In this document: one piece after another, positions 25,822 to 36,606 of the stretch
Position numbering within the stretch: the stretch's first letter is position 1
Layout: the number at the start of each line of letters is the position of its first letter
Source: Streptomyces sp. NBC_01408
GTDB lineage: Bacteria; Actinomycetota; Actinomycetes; Streptomycetales; Streptomycetaceae
NCBI RefSeq assembly: GCF_026340255.1
Contig: NZ_JAPEPJ010000003.1
Span: 806,001-870,000 of the forward strand
Direction: 5' to 3'
Length of the DNA: 64,000 nucleotides
Notes under the pieces: generated by a model
Told to the model about the DNA's origin: nothing
The model's database searches: none
What the model saw: the letters and a program-made list of their open reading frames with translations, nothing else
Translations under genes and position numbers: made by a program

Positions 25822-26063
25822 CGGGCGTTCCTCCTTGTGCGGGCCAGGGTTCACCGCAGGGTAACGAAGGACTGCCCGGGCGTCGGGACCGCGGGGCGGG
25901 GTCGGCGGCGGTCATGGTAGTTTTCTTGGACCGACGCAGTCGTTGTATGCTGCTCCGGTTGCCCGATGAGAATCGGGCCATTCCCCCGGCAAACCACTTC
26001 AGACTCTCTGATTCCGGTGCGCCGGTTTCACTGTAATTGCATCTGAAGTCTTTGGAGTGACCT

Positions 26064-26249
26064 GTGGCTGCCAACTGCGACGTTTGCGCCAAGGGGCCGA
26101 GCTTCGGCAACAGCATCTCCCACTCGCACCGCCGCACCTCGCGTCGCTGGAACCCGAACATCCAGCGCGTCCGTGCCGTGGTCAATGGGACGCCGAAGCG
26201 CCTCAACGCCTGCACCTCGTGCATCAAGGCCGGCAAGGTCTCGCGCTGA
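26064..26249 (+). CDS. rpmB: 50S ribosomal protein L28 (zinc-ribbon form)
   Basis: A 61-residue ribosomal protein. [21 protein letters not shown] and the C-terminal CTSC give two Cys pairs, so this is the zinc-containing version; Streptomyces usually carries a Cys-free, Zur-controlled paralogue elsewhere. GTG 26064 is preceded by GGAG. It is a single-gene unit ending in a strong terminator. Confidence 0.96.
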   Translation: MAANCDVCAKGPSFGNSISHSHRRTSRRWNPNIQRVRAVVNGTPKRLNACTSCIKAGKVSR

Positions 26250-26287
26250 CGCCTCACGTCGTAGCGCAGCCCTTTCCGGTTGCCAAG

Positions 26288-26320
26288 AAGGCCGGTTCAC
26301 CTCTGGTGAACCGGCCTTTT
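26288..26320 (+). terminator. Rho-independent terminator of rpmB
   Basis: A 14-bp perfect stem AAGGCCGGTTCACC / GGTGAACCGGCCTT with a TCT loop followed by TT, making a TTTT run. It also faces convergent thiD (stop 26353). Confidence 0.9.
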
Positions 26321-26352
26321 GCCTTGTCCGCCGCACGCCGGCGAAGCCGCGG

Positions 26353-27153
26353 TCAGCGGTACTGCCAGGCGTGGTCCACCGGGCCTATGCCCCCGCCGAG
26401 CGGGAAGCCGGCGGCGATGGCTCCCGTGACGTACTCCTTGGCGGCCGCGACCGCCTCCGGGACGGCCAGTCCCTTCGCGAGGCCCGCCGCGATCGCGCTG
26501 GCGAGGGTGCAGCCGGTGCCGTGGGTGTGCCGGTTGTCGTAGCGCGGCGCCCGCAGCCACCGCTCGTCGGTCCCGTCGGTCAGCAGGTCCACGGCCTCGC
26601 CCCCGTGCGCCGCGAGGTGTCCGCCCTTGATGAGCGCCCACCGCGGCCCGTACCCGAGGATCGCGTCGGCGGCCCGCCGCATGTCGTCCTCGTTCCGCAC
26701 GGCCAGGCCCGTGAGCTGCGCCACCTCGTCGAGGTTGGGCGTGGCCACCGTGGCCCTCGGGAGCAGCTCCTTGCGTACGGCGTCCAGCGCCGAGGCGGCG
26801 AGCAGCGCGTCCCCGTGCTTGGAGACGCCCACGGGGTCCACGACGGCCGGGGCCTGGGTGTCGGCGAGCAGCGCGGCCACCGTCTCCACCAGGACGGCGG
26901 AGGAGAGCATGCCGGTCTTCACGGCCGCTACGCCTATGTCGTCCACCACGGCCCGGTACTGGGCCGTCACGGCCTCGGCGGGCAGCTCCCAGGCTCCGCG
27001 TACCCCGAGCGAGTTCTGCGCGGTCACGGCGGTGACCACGCTCATGCCGTGGACGCCGAGCGCCATCATGGTCTTCAGGTCGGCCTGGATTCCCGCGCCG
27101 CCGCCGGAGTCGGATCCGGCGACGGTCAGGCAGAGCGGCGGGGCGCCGGTCAT
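26353..27153 (-). CDS. thiD: Hydroxymethylpyrimidine (phosphate) kinase
   Basis: A 266-residue ribokinase-fold enzyme that phosphorylates HMP and HMP-P in thiamine synthesis. Motifs: [20 protein letters not shown] at the N-terminus, [15 protein letters not shown] in the middle, and the catalytic anion-hole [20 protein letters not shown]. The ATG at 27151-27153 overlaps the thiL stop (ATGA), so the two are translationally coupled. No TPP riboswitch is visible upstream of thiL. Confidence 0.96.
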   Translation of the reverse strand: MTGAPPLCLTVAGSDSGGGAGIQADLKTMMALGVHGMSVVTAVTAQNSLGVRGAWELPAEAVTAQYRAVVDDIGVAAVKTGMLSSAVLVETVAALLADTQAPAVVDPVGVSKHGDALLAASALDAVRKELLPRATVATPNLDEVAQLTGLAVRNEDDMRRAADAILGYGPRWALIKGGHLAAHGGEAVDLLTDGTDERWLRAPRYDNRHTHGTGCTLASAIAAGLAKGLAVPEAVAAAKEYVTGAIAAGFPLGGGIGPVDHAWQYR

Positions 27154-28133
27154 CGCGGGTTCTCCTCGGCGACCGGGTCGGTGCCGAAGTGGTCCCAGCC
27201 GCCGACGCTGGCCCAGGGCGCGCCGTCCACGGTCACCTGCGGCAGGGCGGAGCGGTTGAGCACCTCGCCGATGACCTTCCAGCGGGCAGGCAGTTTCACG
27301 TCGGGCGGGAAGGTCGCCACGATCGCGTGGTCCTCTCCCCCGGTGAGCACCCACTGGAGCGGGTCCACGCCGACGGCCTGTCCGATGTCGTGCATCTGCG
27401 TCGGGATGTCGACGGCGGCCGTGTGCAGGTCGATCCGTACCTTGCTGGCCTCGGCGATGTGTCCGAGGTCGGCGATCAGGCCGTCGCTGACGTCGGTCAT
27501 GGCGGTGGCGCCGAGTCCGGCGGCCGCGGGGCCCGCGTGGTACGGCGGCTCGGGGCGCCGGTGCGCCTCGACGAAGGCCCGCGGGGAGCGGAAGCCGCGC
27601 GAGAGCACGGCGAAGCCCGCGGCGGACCAGCCCAGCCAGCCGGTGACGGCCACGACGTCCCCGGGCTGGGCGCCGGAGCGCAGTACGGGTTCGTGGTTGC
27701 GCAGGTCGCCGAGGGCGGTGATCGCGACGGTGATGGTGTCCCCGCGGACCACGTCCCCGCCGACGACGGCCGCGCCGGCGACCTGGCACTCGTCGCGGAT
27801 GCCGTCCATCAGCTCGGTGGGCCAGGTGACCGGCAGCTCGGCCGGGACGACCAGGCCGAGCAGGAGCGCGGTCGGCACCGCGCCCATGGCGGCGATGTCG
27901 GCGAGGTTCTGCGCGGCGGCCTTGCGGCCGACGTCGTAGGCCGTGGACCAGTCGCGCCGGAAGTGCCGTCCCTCCAGCAGGATGTCCGTGCTCGCCACGA
28001 CCCGCCGGTCGGGGGCCGACACGACCGCGGCGTCGTCGCCCGGTCCGAGCCGGACCGCCGGGGTGGTGGTGAGCCGTGAGGTCAGTTCACGAATGAGCCC
28101 GAACTCCCCCAGCTCGCCCACAGTGCCCTTCAT
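27150..28133 (-). CDS. thiL: Thiamine-monophosphate kinase
   Basis: A 327-residue enzyme converting thiamine phosphate to thiamine diphosphate. Typical ThiL features are GELGEFGLI at the N-terminus, [28 protein letters not shown] and [15 protein letters not shown], and [12 protein letters not shown] in the C-terminal half. ATG 28131-28133 follows AAGGGG. It is first in a thiL-thiD unit, divergent from the Lrp-domain gene. Confidence 0.96.
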   Translation of the reverse strand: MKGTVGELGEFGLIRELTSRLTTTPAVRLGPGDDAAVVSAPDRRVVASTDILLEGRHFRRDWSTAYDVGRKAAAQNLADIAAMGAVPTALLLGLVVPAELPVTWPTELMDGIRDECQVAGAAVVGGDVVRGDTITVAITALGDLRNHEPVLRSGAQPGDVVAVTGWLGWSAAGFAVLSRGFRSPRAFVEAHRRPEPPYHAGPAAAGLGATAMTDVSDGLIADLGHIAEASKVRIDLHTAAVDIPTQMHDIGQAVGVDPLQWVLTGGEDHAIVATFPPDVKLPARWKVIGEVLNRSALPQVTVDGAPWASVGGWDHFGTDPVAEENPR

Positions 28134-28378
28134 CGCTGTGCCCCTTCTTGCCCAGTCCGCTTGCGGTCGCGAGCCGTCACAGCTCTGGGTACCGTCAACA
28201 GATACGTCAACTTCTGCTCTCCGTACGCCCCGCTGTGCGTGGCGCCTCGCCCCCGGGTCTCCCCGCGGCGCGCGGCGACGCGGTACCGTGGCGTCCCTTC
28301 TTCCCCCGGCCCTGTCCATCGTGTGGGGTCCACCCGAAGATTAGGGGAAATGATCCTCGTGGCCGCCCTGGAGGTTCC

Positions 28379-28612
28379 GTGGTACAGGCGTACATCCTTA
28401 TCCAGACCGAGGTGGGCAAGGCGTCGTTCGTCGCCGAGTCCATCGGGCAGATCCCGGGGGTGATCCAGGCCGAGGACGTGACGGGCCCGTACGACGTGAT
28501 CGTGCGCGCCCAGGCCGACACCGTGGACGAGCTCGGCCGCATGGTCGTCGCCAAGGTCCAGCAGGTGGAGGGGATCACCCGCACCTTGACCTGCCCGGTG
28601 GTCCATCTGTAG
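28379..28612 (+). CDS. Lrp/AsnC ligand-binding (RAM) domain protein without HTH
   Basis: A 77-residue protein consisting only of the regulator-of-amino-acid-metabolism domain of Lrp/AsnC proteins: VQAYILIQTEVGKASFVAES, GVIQAEDVTGPYDVIVRAQA, VDELGRMVVAKVQQVEGI. With no HTH it may be a free amino-acid sensor or a modulator of full-length Lrp proteins by mixed oligomers (inference). GTG 28379 follows GGAGG by four bases. The DUF3515 lipoprotein gene follows after 20 bases, likely cotranscribed. Confidence 0.9.
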   Translation: MVQAYILIQTEVGKASFVAESIGQIPGVIQAEDVTGPYDVIVRAQADTVDELGRMVVAKVQQVEGITRTLTCPVVHL

Positions 28613-28632
28613 CCCCCGTCTACTCTAGGCCG

Positions 28633-29127
28633 GTGATGTCCCTCCACCGCCGGCCCCTGCGTCTCCTGGCCATGCCCACCGCGATGGCCGTTGCGGCCCT
28701 CGCGGGCTGTACCCCGGGCGGTTCCGAGGCCCGGGTGGACCCTCCGCCCACGCCGCCCGCCGACATCGCGGGGCTCTGTGCAGCGCTGCACGAGGAGCTC
28801 CCGGAGACGGTGGCCGGCCTGGCGCGGACCAGGACCGAACCGGAGTCCGCTCTGACGGCCGCGTGGGGCGGCTCGGCGATCGTACTGCGGTGCGGTATCC
28901 CCAAGCCCCCCAAGATGGCGGATCCGAAGCAGGAGGGCGTTCACGTCAACGACGTGGCCTGGCTGCTGGAGAAGCGCGGTGACGGGGGTTTCCGGTTCAC
29001 CACCGGGATGCGGGAGGCGTACACGGAGGTCCTGGTCGACAAGGAGCATGCCACGGATGCGGGGATGCTGGTCGGGCTGTCCGCCGCGATCGCCAAGACC
29101 GTGCCGGAGGGCATCTCCTCGTACTGA
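28633..29127 (+). CDS. DUF3515-family lipoprotein
   Basis: A 164-residue exported protein with basic N-terminus RRPLRLLAMP, a hydrophobic core, and a lipobox ending LAGC (Cys near residue 26), so it is probably a membrane-anchored lipoprotein. The mature part (CGIPKPPKM, WLLEKRGDGGFRF, YTEVLVDKEHATDAG) matches DUF3515, conserved in actinobacteria next to the Lrp-domain gene and ddl/thiL. GTG 28633 and ATG 28636 are both possible. Function unknown. Confidence 0.85.
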   Translation: MMSLHRRPLRLLAMPTAMAVAALAGCTPGGSEARVDPPPTPPADIAGLCAALHEELPETVAGLARTRTEPESALTAAWGGSAIVLRCGIPKPPKMADPKQEGVHVNDVAWLLEKRGDGGFRFTTGMREAYTEVLVDKEHATDAGMLVGLSAAIAKTVPEGISSY

Positions 29128-29136
29128 ACCCACAGC

Positions 29137-29167
29137 GACCGCCCGCCGGGAATCCCGGCGGGCGGTC
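29137..29167. terminator. Terminator between DUF3515 gene and ddlA
   Basis: Nearly perfect 15-bp inverted repeat GACCGCCCGCCGGGA (29137-29151) with its complement 29153-29167, between convergent stops at 29127 and 29203. Confidence 0.8.
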
Positions 29168-29202
29168 GGCCGTGGGTACCTCGTGTGCCGGAGCCGGTCC
29201 TT

Positions 29203-30360
<1,158 letters not shown>

Positions 30361-30399
30361 ATCGCCACGAGGGTACCCGCTCAGACGTCCGGATTGCAG

Positions 30400-31410
30400 T
30401 CAGCGACGTTCCGGTTTGGCGCTGCGTCCCATCAGTTCCTTGAGCGCGACCAGCGTGGGCTTGCCGTGGTGGACGATGTCCACCACGGTGTCGGTGATCG
30501 GCATGTCGATCCCGTGGCGCCGGGCCAGATCCGCCACCGACTGGCAGGACTTGACCCCTTCGGCGGTCTGCTTGGTGACCGCGATGGTCTCCTCCAGGGT
30601 CATGCCCCGGCCGAGGTTGGTGCCGAAGGTGTGGTTCCGGGAGAGCGGCGAGGAGCAGGTGGCGACCAGGTCGCCGAGGCCCGCGAGGCCGGAGAAGGTG
30701 AGCGGGTCGGCGCCCATCGCCACGCCCAGCCGGGTCGCTTCGGCGAGCCCGCGGGTGATGAGGGAGCCCTTGGTGTTGTCGCCCAGTCCCATGCCGTCCG
30801 CGATGCCGACGGCGAGGCCGATGACGTTCTTGACCGCGCCGCCGAGTTCGCAGCCGATGACGTCGGTGCTCGTGTACGGGCGGAAGTACGGGGTGTGGCA
30901 GGCGGCCTGGAGGCGCCGGGCCACGTCCTCGTCCACGCAGGCGACCACGGAGGCGGCGGGCTGCCGGGCGGCGATCTCGCGGGCCAGGTTGGGGCCGGTG
31001 ACGACGGCGACGCGCTCGGCGGGGACCTTGGCCACCTCCTCGATGACCTCGCTCATCCGCTTGGCGGTGCCGAGTTCGATGCCCTTCATCAGGGAGACGA
31101 GCACGGTGTCGGGGGCCAGCAGCGGTGCCCAGGCGGCGAGGTTGCCGCGCAGGGTCTGGGAGGGGACGGCGAGGACGGTGAAGTCGGCGCCGGCGGCGGC
31201 CTGTGCCGGGTCGGTGGTGGCCCGGATGCCCGCGGGGAGTTCGACGTCGGGGAAGTAGTCCGGGTTCGTCCGGCCGGTGTTGATGGCGTCGACCAGCTCC
31301 TGGCGGCGGCCCCACAGGGTCACCTCGCAGCCGGCGTCGGCGAGCACGATGGCGAAGGCCGTGCCCCAGGAGCCTGTTCCGAAGACGGTGGCCTTCACGG
31401 CGGGTGTCAC
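30400..31410 (-). CDS. gpsA: Glycerol-3-phosphate dehydrogenase [NAD(P)+]
   Basis: A 336-residue enzyme reducing dihydroxyacetone phosphate to sn-glycerol 3-phosphate for phospholipids. Rossmann motif VFGTGSWGTAFA, VLAVPSQTLR, SLMKGIE, catalytic Lys in GCELGGAVKNVIGLAVGI, and the C-terminal FSGLAGLGDLVATCSS are present. GTG 31408-31410 overlaps the plsC stop (GTGA), so translation is coupled with the acyltransferase that uses its product. Confidence 0.96.
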   Translation of the reverse strand: MTPAVKATVFGTGSWGTAFAIVLADAGCEVTLWGRRQELVDAINTGRTNPDYFPDVELPAGIRATTDPAQAAAGADFTVLAVPSQTLRGNLAAWAPLLAPDTVLVSLMKGIELGTAKRMSEVIEEVAKVPAERVAVVTGPNLAREIAARQPAASVVACVDEDVARRLQAACHTPYFRPYTSTDVIGCELGGAVKNVIGLAVGIADGMGLGDNTKGSLITRGLAEATRLGVAMGADPLTFSGLAGLGDLVATCSSPLSRNHTFGTNLGRGMTLEETIAVTKQTAEGVKSCQSVADLARRHGIDMPITDTVVDIVHHGKPTLVALKELMGRSAKPERR

Positions 31411-32159
31411 TTCTTGCCCTCCCCTGCGGCGTTGCGCCGCTGCTGCTCCCTGGCCTTGCGATGGTCGTACGGCTGCTCGGGGGCGGTTTCGCCCCGCACT
31501 TCCTCCAGCAGCTCGGTGATGGCCGCCATGATGACCTCGGTGGCCTCCTTCAGCACGTCCGGGGTGGGTTCCCGGTCGTAGAAGCCGGAGAGGTCCACGG
31601 GCGGTCCGGCGAGCACCTGGAGGGTCTTGCGCGGGAAGAGCTGGACCTTGTCCTCCTTGGCGTAGGGCGGCATTGCGAGGTTCGCGCCCCACTGGGCCAC
31701 CGGAATGACGGGTGCCCTGGTGATCAGCGCGACACGGGCGGCGCCGGTCTTGCCGGCCATCGGCCACATGTCGGGGTCGCGGGTGAGGGTGCCTTCCGGG
31801 TAAAAGGCCACGCATTCGCCGTGCTCGATCGCGTCCACCGCCGCCCGGAATGCGTCCAGGGCGTTGGTGCTCTCGCGGTAGACCGGGATCTGCCCGCTGC
31901 CGCGCAGGATCGATCCGACAATGGGCACCTTGAAGAGGGCCGCCTTCGCGAGCAATCGGGGCACCCGCCCGGTGTTGTACTGGAAGTGCGCGTAGGAGAG
32001 CGGGTCCAGATACGAGTTGTGATTGACGGCGGTGATAAAGCCGCCCTCGGCCGGAATGTGCTCCATTCCCCGCCAGTCCCGCTTGAAGAGCACTACCAGC
32101 GGCGGTTTCGCGATGACCGCTGCCAGGCGGTACCAGAAGCCGATTCTGCGGCGGGACAC
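31407..32159 (-). CDS. plsC: 1-acyl-sn-glycerol-3-phosphate acyltransferase
   Basis: Membrane-associated acyltransferase of 250 residues for phosphatidic acid synthesis. Acyltransferase block I is NHNSYLDPL (HX4D), block III FYPEGTLTRD; a hydrophobic N-terminus (RLAAVIAKPPLVVLF) fits membrane association. GTG 32157-32159 is chosen: GAAGG lies about eight bases upstream and the family text starts SRRRIGFWYR. It overlaps gpsA by four bases. Confidence 0.92.
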   Translation of the reverse strand: MSRRRIGFWYRLAAVIAKPPLVVLFKRDWRGMEHIPAEGGFITAVNHNSYLDPLSYAHFQYNTGRVPRLLAKAALFKVPIVGSILRGSGQIPVYRESTNALDAFRAAVDAIEHGECVAFYPEGTLTRDPDMWPMAGKTGAARVALITRAPVIPVAQWGANLAMPPYAKEDKVQLFPRKTLQVLAGPPVDLSGFYDREPTPDVLKEATEVIMAAITELLEEVRGETAPEQPYDHRKAREQQRRNAAGEGKK

Positions 32160-32404
32160 TCGGACACCTTCCTCTAGGACCGGTGCGCGGCTTGGGCACC
32201 TCGTCGGCCGGACAAGTGTCGCTCCAGGCCCGGTCTCTGTCGAGAACACCGTACGCCCCGCTCAGGGCACCGGGCTCCCGGGTTGCCCGGGCGGAGGTGA
32301 CAATGGGCCGACACATGACCCGGCCATGACCTGACCATGGCACAAGGCCGTGCCGGAGCGCGCCGGAGGGAAGGGGAGCGGCCACGAACGCCGTCTGGAG
32401 CCTG

Positions 32405-33208
32405 GTGGTCCCGCTGAAGCCGCTGGCAATGGCCAAGAGCCGTCTCGCGGCGGCCGTCGGCGCGTCCCGTCCGGGGCTCGCGCTGGCCTTCGCGCAGGAC
32501 ACCGTGGCAGGGGCGCTGGCCTGCGCGGCGGTCGCGGATGTGGTGGTCGTCACGGACGACGCCGCGGCCGGGGCGGAACTGGCCAGGCTGGGGGCGCGGA
32601 TCGTCCCGGACGCCCCGGGGGCGGGGCTCAACGCGGCGGTGGCCCACGGGGCGCGGGCGGTACGCGCGGCCCGGCCGGCGGCGGCGGTGGCCGCGATGAA
32701 CGCGGATCTGCCCGCGCTGCGCCCACCCGAATTGCTACGGGTGCTCGAAAACGCCGCGGCATTTCCCCGGGCATTTCTGGCGGATGCCGCCGGAATCGGG
32801 ACGACGTTGCTTTCCGCCGCTCCGGACGTCGAATTGGCACCCTCGTTCGGCGGCCCGTCGCGGGCCAGGCATTCGGCCTCGGGGGCGGTGGAAATCGCCT
32901 TGCCGGGCGTCGACAGCGTGCGCCGGGACGTGGACACGGCAGCCGACCTGCGGACGGCGCTCGCCCTCGGTGTGGGCCTTCACACGGCCCGATACAGTGC
33001 CCGTATGCAGGCGACCGCGTACACGTACGACTCCCAGACCCGCAGCGGCAGTGTGCTGCTGGACGACGGCACCCCGGTGCCCTTCGGAGCCCCGGCCTTC
33101 GATGCGGGCGGACTGCGACTGCTGCGCCCGGGGCAGCGGGTGCGGATCGAGACGGACGGCGAGGGCGCGGACCTGCGGATCACCCTGGTCACGCTTCAGA
33201 CCTTCTGA
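32405..33208 (+). CDS. cofC: CofC/FbiD guanylyltransferase with C-terminal cold-shock-like extension
   Basis: F420 biosynthesis enzyme that joins GMP to 2-phospho-L-lactate or phosphoenolpyruvate. Residues 1-195 match CofC: VVPLKPLAMAKSRLA, VVVVTDDAAAG, the MNADLPALRPPELLR active-site Asp region, and FGGPSRARHSASG. In the same frame, with no stop between, follows MQATAYTYDSQTRSGSVLLD to the end (67 residues), which resembles a small OB/cold-shock-like protein and may be a separate gene starting at ATG 33004. The 5' end is also unclear: the first strand WSLVV lies upstream of GTG 32405, and no ATG/GTG/TTG precedes it; ACG 32384 has AAGGGGAG nearby. Divergent from plsC. Confidence 0.8.
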   Translation: MVPLKPLAMAKSRLAAAVGASRPGLALAFAQDTVAGALACAAVADVVVVTDDAAAGAELARLGARIVPDAPGAGLNAAVAHGARAVRAARPAAAVAAMNADLPALRPPELLRVLENAAAFPRAFLADAAGIGTTLLSAAPDVELAPSFGGPSRARHSASGAVEIALPGVDSVRRDVDTAADLRTALALGVGLHTARYSARMQATAYTYDSQTRSGSVLLDDGTPVPFGAPAFDAGGLRLLRPGQRVRIETDGEGADLRITLVTLQTF

Positions 33209-33303
33209 CCCGCGGGCGTTCGCACCACGTCCGACCTGCGGGAACAGCACCGCGGGCCGGCTCCCCCAGGGGGAAGCCGGCCCGGCGTGTGTGACTCGTG
33301 CCC

Positions 33304-33984
33304 TTACTTCTTGCGGGCGGTGGTCTTCTTCGCGGTGGCCTTGCGCGTCGCCGTCTTCTTGGCGGGCGCGGTCGTCTTCGCGGTGGCCTTCTTGGCCGCC
33401 GGGGCGGTCTTCTTCGCGGTGGCGGTGGTCTTCTTCGCCGCGGGCGTGGCCTTCTTGGCCGTGGCGGTGGCCTTCTTCGCCGTGGCCGTCGCCTTCTTCG
33501 CGGTGGCGGTGGACTTCACCGCGGTCTTCTTCGCGGTGGCGGTGGTCTTCTTGGCCACGACCTTCTTCGCGACCGTGGTCTTCGCCGCCGCCTTCTTGGC
33601 GGTGGTGGCCCTCTTCGCCGCGGCCTTCTTGACCGTCGCCGAAGCGCCACCGGTGAGGCTGCCCTTGGGCGCCTTCTTCACGGACACCTCGCCGCCCTTG
33701 GGCAGCTTCTTGGTGCCGCTGACCAGGTCCTTGAAGCCCTGGCCCGCACGGAAGCGGGGCACCGAGGTCTTCTTGACCCGGACGCGCTCACCCGTCTGCG
33801 GGTTGCGGGCGTAGCGGGCTGGGCGGTCGACCTTCTCGAACGAGCCGAAGCCCGTGACCGAGACCCGGTCGCCCGCGACGGTAGCGCGGACGATCGCGTC
33901 CAGTACCGCGTCGACAGCGTCCGCGGCCTGCTGGCGGCCGCCCAGCTTGTCGGCAATCGCTTCTACGAGCTGCGCCTTGTTCAA
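33304..33984 (-). CDS. hupS: HupS nucleoid protein, HU domain with Lys/Ala-rich tail
   Basis: Histone-like DNA-compacting protein of 226 residues. The HU domain (residues 1-95) has NKAQLVEAIADKLGGR, VSVTGFGSFEKVDRPARYARNPQTGERVRVKKT and PRFRAGQGFK. The C-terminal half is a degenerate repeat of KKATATAK / KKTTA units, as in actinobacterial HupS, where it tightens spore nucleoids. TTG 33982-33984 is chosen (MNKAQ start, AAGGGG six bases upstream); an in-frame ATG at 34026 lacks support. An AT-rich block 34030-34075 with GTTT and CGGTAT hexamer-like elements is the likely promoter. Confidence 0.94.
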   Translation of the reverse strand: MNKAQLVEAIADKLGGRQQAADAVDAVLDAIVRATVAGDRVSVTGFGSFEKVDRPARYARNPQTGERVRVKKTSVPRFRAGQGFKDLVSGTKKLPKGGEVSVKKAPKGSLTGGASATVKKAAAKRATTAKKAAAKTTVAKKVVAKKTTATAKKTAVKSTATAKKATATAKKATATAKKATPAAKKTTATAKKTAPAAKKATAKTTAPAKKTATRKATAKKTTARKK

Positions 33985-34129
33985 CGTCTTCCCCTTCGGA
34001 GACTTCGCCAGAACGAATGTGTTCAAGCTTATTTCGCACGTTAGGCGGATATATACCGCAAATCAAACACGAAACGGGCTAATCACCCTAGTGCCGCAAC
34101 GCTGGAGGCCGTTACGGAGTTCCTTCGCA

Positions 34130-34357
34130 TCAGTCGCCTTCAGGGAATCGACCCTCGTCGAGGTCCTTCATCAACCTGTCCAGGCGCCTTGCCGCATCGG
34201 CGAGATCGTGCTTCGCCGCGGCCGTGACGACCAACAGCTTCCTGGACAGCGCCATCCTTACGCCCTCCGGGACTTGCAGTGAGCGCACCCGTGTGTGTGC
34301 TTCTTTCAACCGGTCCGCGACGAGTTCGTAGAGCTCGAGTTGACTGTCGCGTTCCAT
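34130..34357 (-). CDS. Small conserved helical protein of unknown function
   Basis: A 75-residue protein, mostly charged helix: LELYELVADRLKEAHTRVRSL, MALSRKLLVVTAAAKHDLADAARRLDRLMKDLDEGRFP. ATG 34355-34357 is the likely start; no ribosome site is visible, so it may be leaderless or translated from an upstream GTG. It lies between leuD and hupS on the same strand, separated from leuD by a terminator. I do not recognise a named family. Confidence 0.72.
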   Translation of the reverse strand: MERDSQLELYELVADRLKEAHTRVRSLQVPEGVRMALSRKLLVVTAAAKHDLADAARRLDRLMKDLDEGRFPEGD

Positions 34358-34413
34358 GCACAGATTGTGCCATCTGGGGCGAGTTGTCGCCTCACGGGGC
34401 CTCAACAAACGCC

Positions 34414-34443
34414 TGTGCCCCCCGCCGGAAGGCGAGGGGCACA
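34414..34443 (-). terminator. Terminator downstream of leuD
   Basis: A 13-bp stem with one mismatch (34414-34426 and 34431-34443, TGTGCCCCCCGCC type) and a GGAA tetraloop, 52 bases after the leuD stop on the minus strand. Confidence 0.8.
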
Positions 34444-34494
34444 GTGTTGCCTATGTGATCACCCGAAGGCGAATAAGCGCTGATCAGGCCGGAA

Positions 34495-35088
34495 TCAGGC
34501 CCTAATCGTGCGCGGCTTGAAACCCGGGCGGGTGCTTTCGTACGTCGCGATGTCCGCTTCGTTCTGAAGGGTGAGCGAGATGTCGTCCAGCCCCTCCAGC
34601 AGCCGCCAGCGGGCGTTGTCGTCGAGTTCGAACTCCGCTTCCACGCCTTCCGCTCGCACCTGGCGGTCGACCAGGTCGACGGTGATCTCCGCGGTCGGGT
34701 CGGCCTCGGTCAGCTGCCACAGACGGTCGACGGCCTCCTGCGGCAGGACGACGGTCAGCAGGCCGTTCTTCAGCGAGTTCCCGCGGAAGATGTCGGCGAA
34801 GCGGGAGGAGATGACCGTCTTGAAGCCGAAGTTCTGCAGGGCCCAGACGGCGTGCTCGCGCGAGGAACCGGTACCGAAGTCGGGGCCGGCGACCAGTACG
34901 GTGGCGCCGGCGCGCTCCGGGCGGTTCGTGATGAACTCCGGGTCCTTGCGCCAGGCCTCGAAGAGCCCGTCCTCGAACCCGTCGCGGGTGATCTTCTTCA
35001 GCCAGTGGGCCGGGATGATCTGGTCGGTGTCGACGTTGCTGCGGCGCAGCGGGACGGCCCGGCCGGTGTGGGTGGTGAAGGCTTCCAT
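34495..35088 (-). CDS. leuD: 3-isopropylmalate dehydratase small subunit
   Basis: A 197-residue swivel-domain subunit of isopropylmalate isomerase (leucine pathway). Features are [16 protein letters not shown], the [17 protein letters not shown] active-site motif and [11 protein letters not shown] 35086-35088 lies five bases after the leuC stop, so the two form one operon. Confidence 0.97.
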   Translation of the reverse strand: MEAFTTHTGRAVPLRRSNVDTDQIIPAHWLKKITRDGFEDGLFEAWRKDPEFITNRPERAGATVLVAGPDFGTGSSREHAVWALQNFGFKTVISSRFADIFRGNSLKNGLLTVVLPQEAVDRLWQLTEADPTAEITVDLVDRQVRAEGVEAEFELDDNARWRLLEGLDDISLTLQNEADIATYESTRPGFKPRTIRA

Positions 35089-35093
35089 GGTTC

Positions 35094-36518
35094 TCAGACT
35101 CCGGCGGTCGCGTTGGCGTCGGACAGGTCGGCGGGAGAGGCCAAGTGGCCCAGTACCGCGGTGGCGGCGGCCACCTGCGGGGAGACCAGGTGGGTGCGTC
35201 CGCCCTTGCCCTGCCGGCCCTCGAAGTTGCGGTTGGAGGTGGACGCGGAGCGCTCACCCGGCGCCAGTTGGTCGGGGTTCATGCCCAGGCACATCGAACA
35301 GCCCGCGTGCCGCCATTCGGCGCCGGCCTCCTTGAAGACCTTGTCCAGGCCCTCTTCCACGGCCTGCAGGGCCACCCGGACCGAGCCGGGGACGACCAGC
35401 ATCCGTACGCCGTCGGCGACTTTGCGGCCCTCGATGATCCCGGCGACGGCGCGCAGGTCCTCGATGCGGCCGTTGGTGCAGGAACCTACGAAGACGGTGT
35501 CGACCTTGATGTCGCGCAGCGGCTGCCCGGCGGTCAACCCCATGTATTCCAGGGCCTTTTCGGCGGCGTGGCGCTCCGAAGCGTCCTCGTACGAAGCCGG
35601 GTCGGGGACGCTGGCCGACAGCGGTGCGCCCTGGCCCGGGTTGGTGCCCCAGGTGACGAACGGGGACAGCGTGGTGCCGTCGATGACGACCTCGGCGTCG
35701 AAGACCGCGTCCTCGTCGGTGCGCAGGGTCTGCCAGTAGGCGACCGCCGCGTCCCAGTCCGCGCCCTCGGGGGCGTGGTCGCGGCCCTTCAGGTAGTCGA
35801 AGGTGGTCTGGTCGGGGGCGATCATGCCCGCCCGGGCGCCGGCCTCGATCGACATGTTGCAGATGGTCATGCGGGCTTCCATCGACAGCTGCTCGATGGC
35901 CTCGCCGCGGTACTCCAGGATGTAGCCCTGGCCGCCGCCGGTGCCGATCTTGGCGATGATGGCCAGGATCAGGTCCTTGGCGGTGACGCCCTCGGCCAGC
36001 GCGCCGGTGACGGTGATCGCCATCGTCTTCGGGCGGGCCAGCGGCAGGGTCTGGGTGGCCAGCACGTGCTCGACCTGGCTGGTGCCGATGCCGAAGGCCA
36101 GCGCGCCGAAGGCGCCGTGCGTAGAGGTGTGCGAGTCGCCGCAGACCACGGTGGTGCCCGGCTGGGTCAGGCCCAGCTGCGGTCCCACGACGTGGACGAC
36201 GCCCTGCTCCACGTCACCCAGCGAGTGCAGGCGTACGCCGAACTCGGCGCAGTTCGCCCGCAGCGTCTCCAGCTGGGCCCGGGAGACCGGGTCGGCGATC
36301 GGCTTGTCGATGTCGATGGTGGGGGTGTTGTGGTCCTCGGTCGCGATGGTGAGGTCGAGGCGTCGGACCTTGCGGCCGGCCTGACGCAGGCCCTCGAAGG
36401 CCTGCGGGCTGGTCACCTCGTGCAGCAGGTGCAGATCGATGAAGAGGAGGTCGGGCTCGCCTTCGGCGCGCCGGACGACATGGTCGTCCCAGACCTTCTC
36501 CGCGAGTGTCCTACCCAT
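35094..36518 (-). CDS. leuC: 3-isopropylmalate dehydratase large subunit
   Basis: A 474-residue aconitase-type [4Fe-4S] subunit isomerising 2- to 3-isopropylmalate. Cluster ligands are in [14 protein letters not shown] and [32 protein letters not shown] and [20 protein letters not shown] are also intact. ATG 36516-36518 has GGAGGGAAAGCG upstream. It is divergent from ndgR, the IclR-type regulator known to act on leuCD in S. coelicolor. Confidence 0.97.
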   Translation of the reverse strand: MGRTLAEKVWDDHVVRRAEGEPDLLFIDLHLLHEVTSPQAFEGLRQAGRKVRRLDLTIATEDHNTPTIDIDKPIADPVSRAQLETLRANCAEFGVRLHSLGDVEQGVVHVVGPQLGLTQPGTTVVCGDSHTSTHGAFGALAFGIGTSQVEHVLATQTLPLARPKTMAITVTGALAEGVTAKDLILAIIAKIGTGGGQGYILEYRGEAIEQLSMEARMTICNMSIEAGARAGMIAPDQTTFDYLKGRDHAPEGADWDAAVAYWQTLRTDEDAVFDAEVVIDGTTLSPFVTWGTNPGQGAPLSASVPDPASYEDASERHAAEKALEYMGLTAGQPLRDIKVDTVFVGSCTNGRIEDLRAVAGIIEGRKVADGVRMLVVPGSVRVALQAVEEGLDKVFKEAGAEWRHAGCSMCLGMNPDQLAPGERSASTSNRNFEGRQGKGGRTHLVSPQVAAATAVLGHLASPADLSDANATAGV

Positions 36519-36606
36519 CGCTTTCCCTCCGGCTCACCGTCCCGGACCCAGTGGTTCGTGGACCCGTACATACAGACTCGCTGTTTCTTGGAAATATTGA
36601 ACTTGC

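Noticed and set aside
21748..25920. 1390-codon plus-strand open frame opposite rsmD, recG and the DAK2 gene
   Set aside because: Same GC-shadow effect; it spans several genuine minus-strand genes with intact motifs.
28134..28378. Possible TPP riboswitch before thiL-thiD
   Set aside because: The conserved CTGAGA box is absent on the minus strand in this leader, and the gap is shared with the divergent gene.
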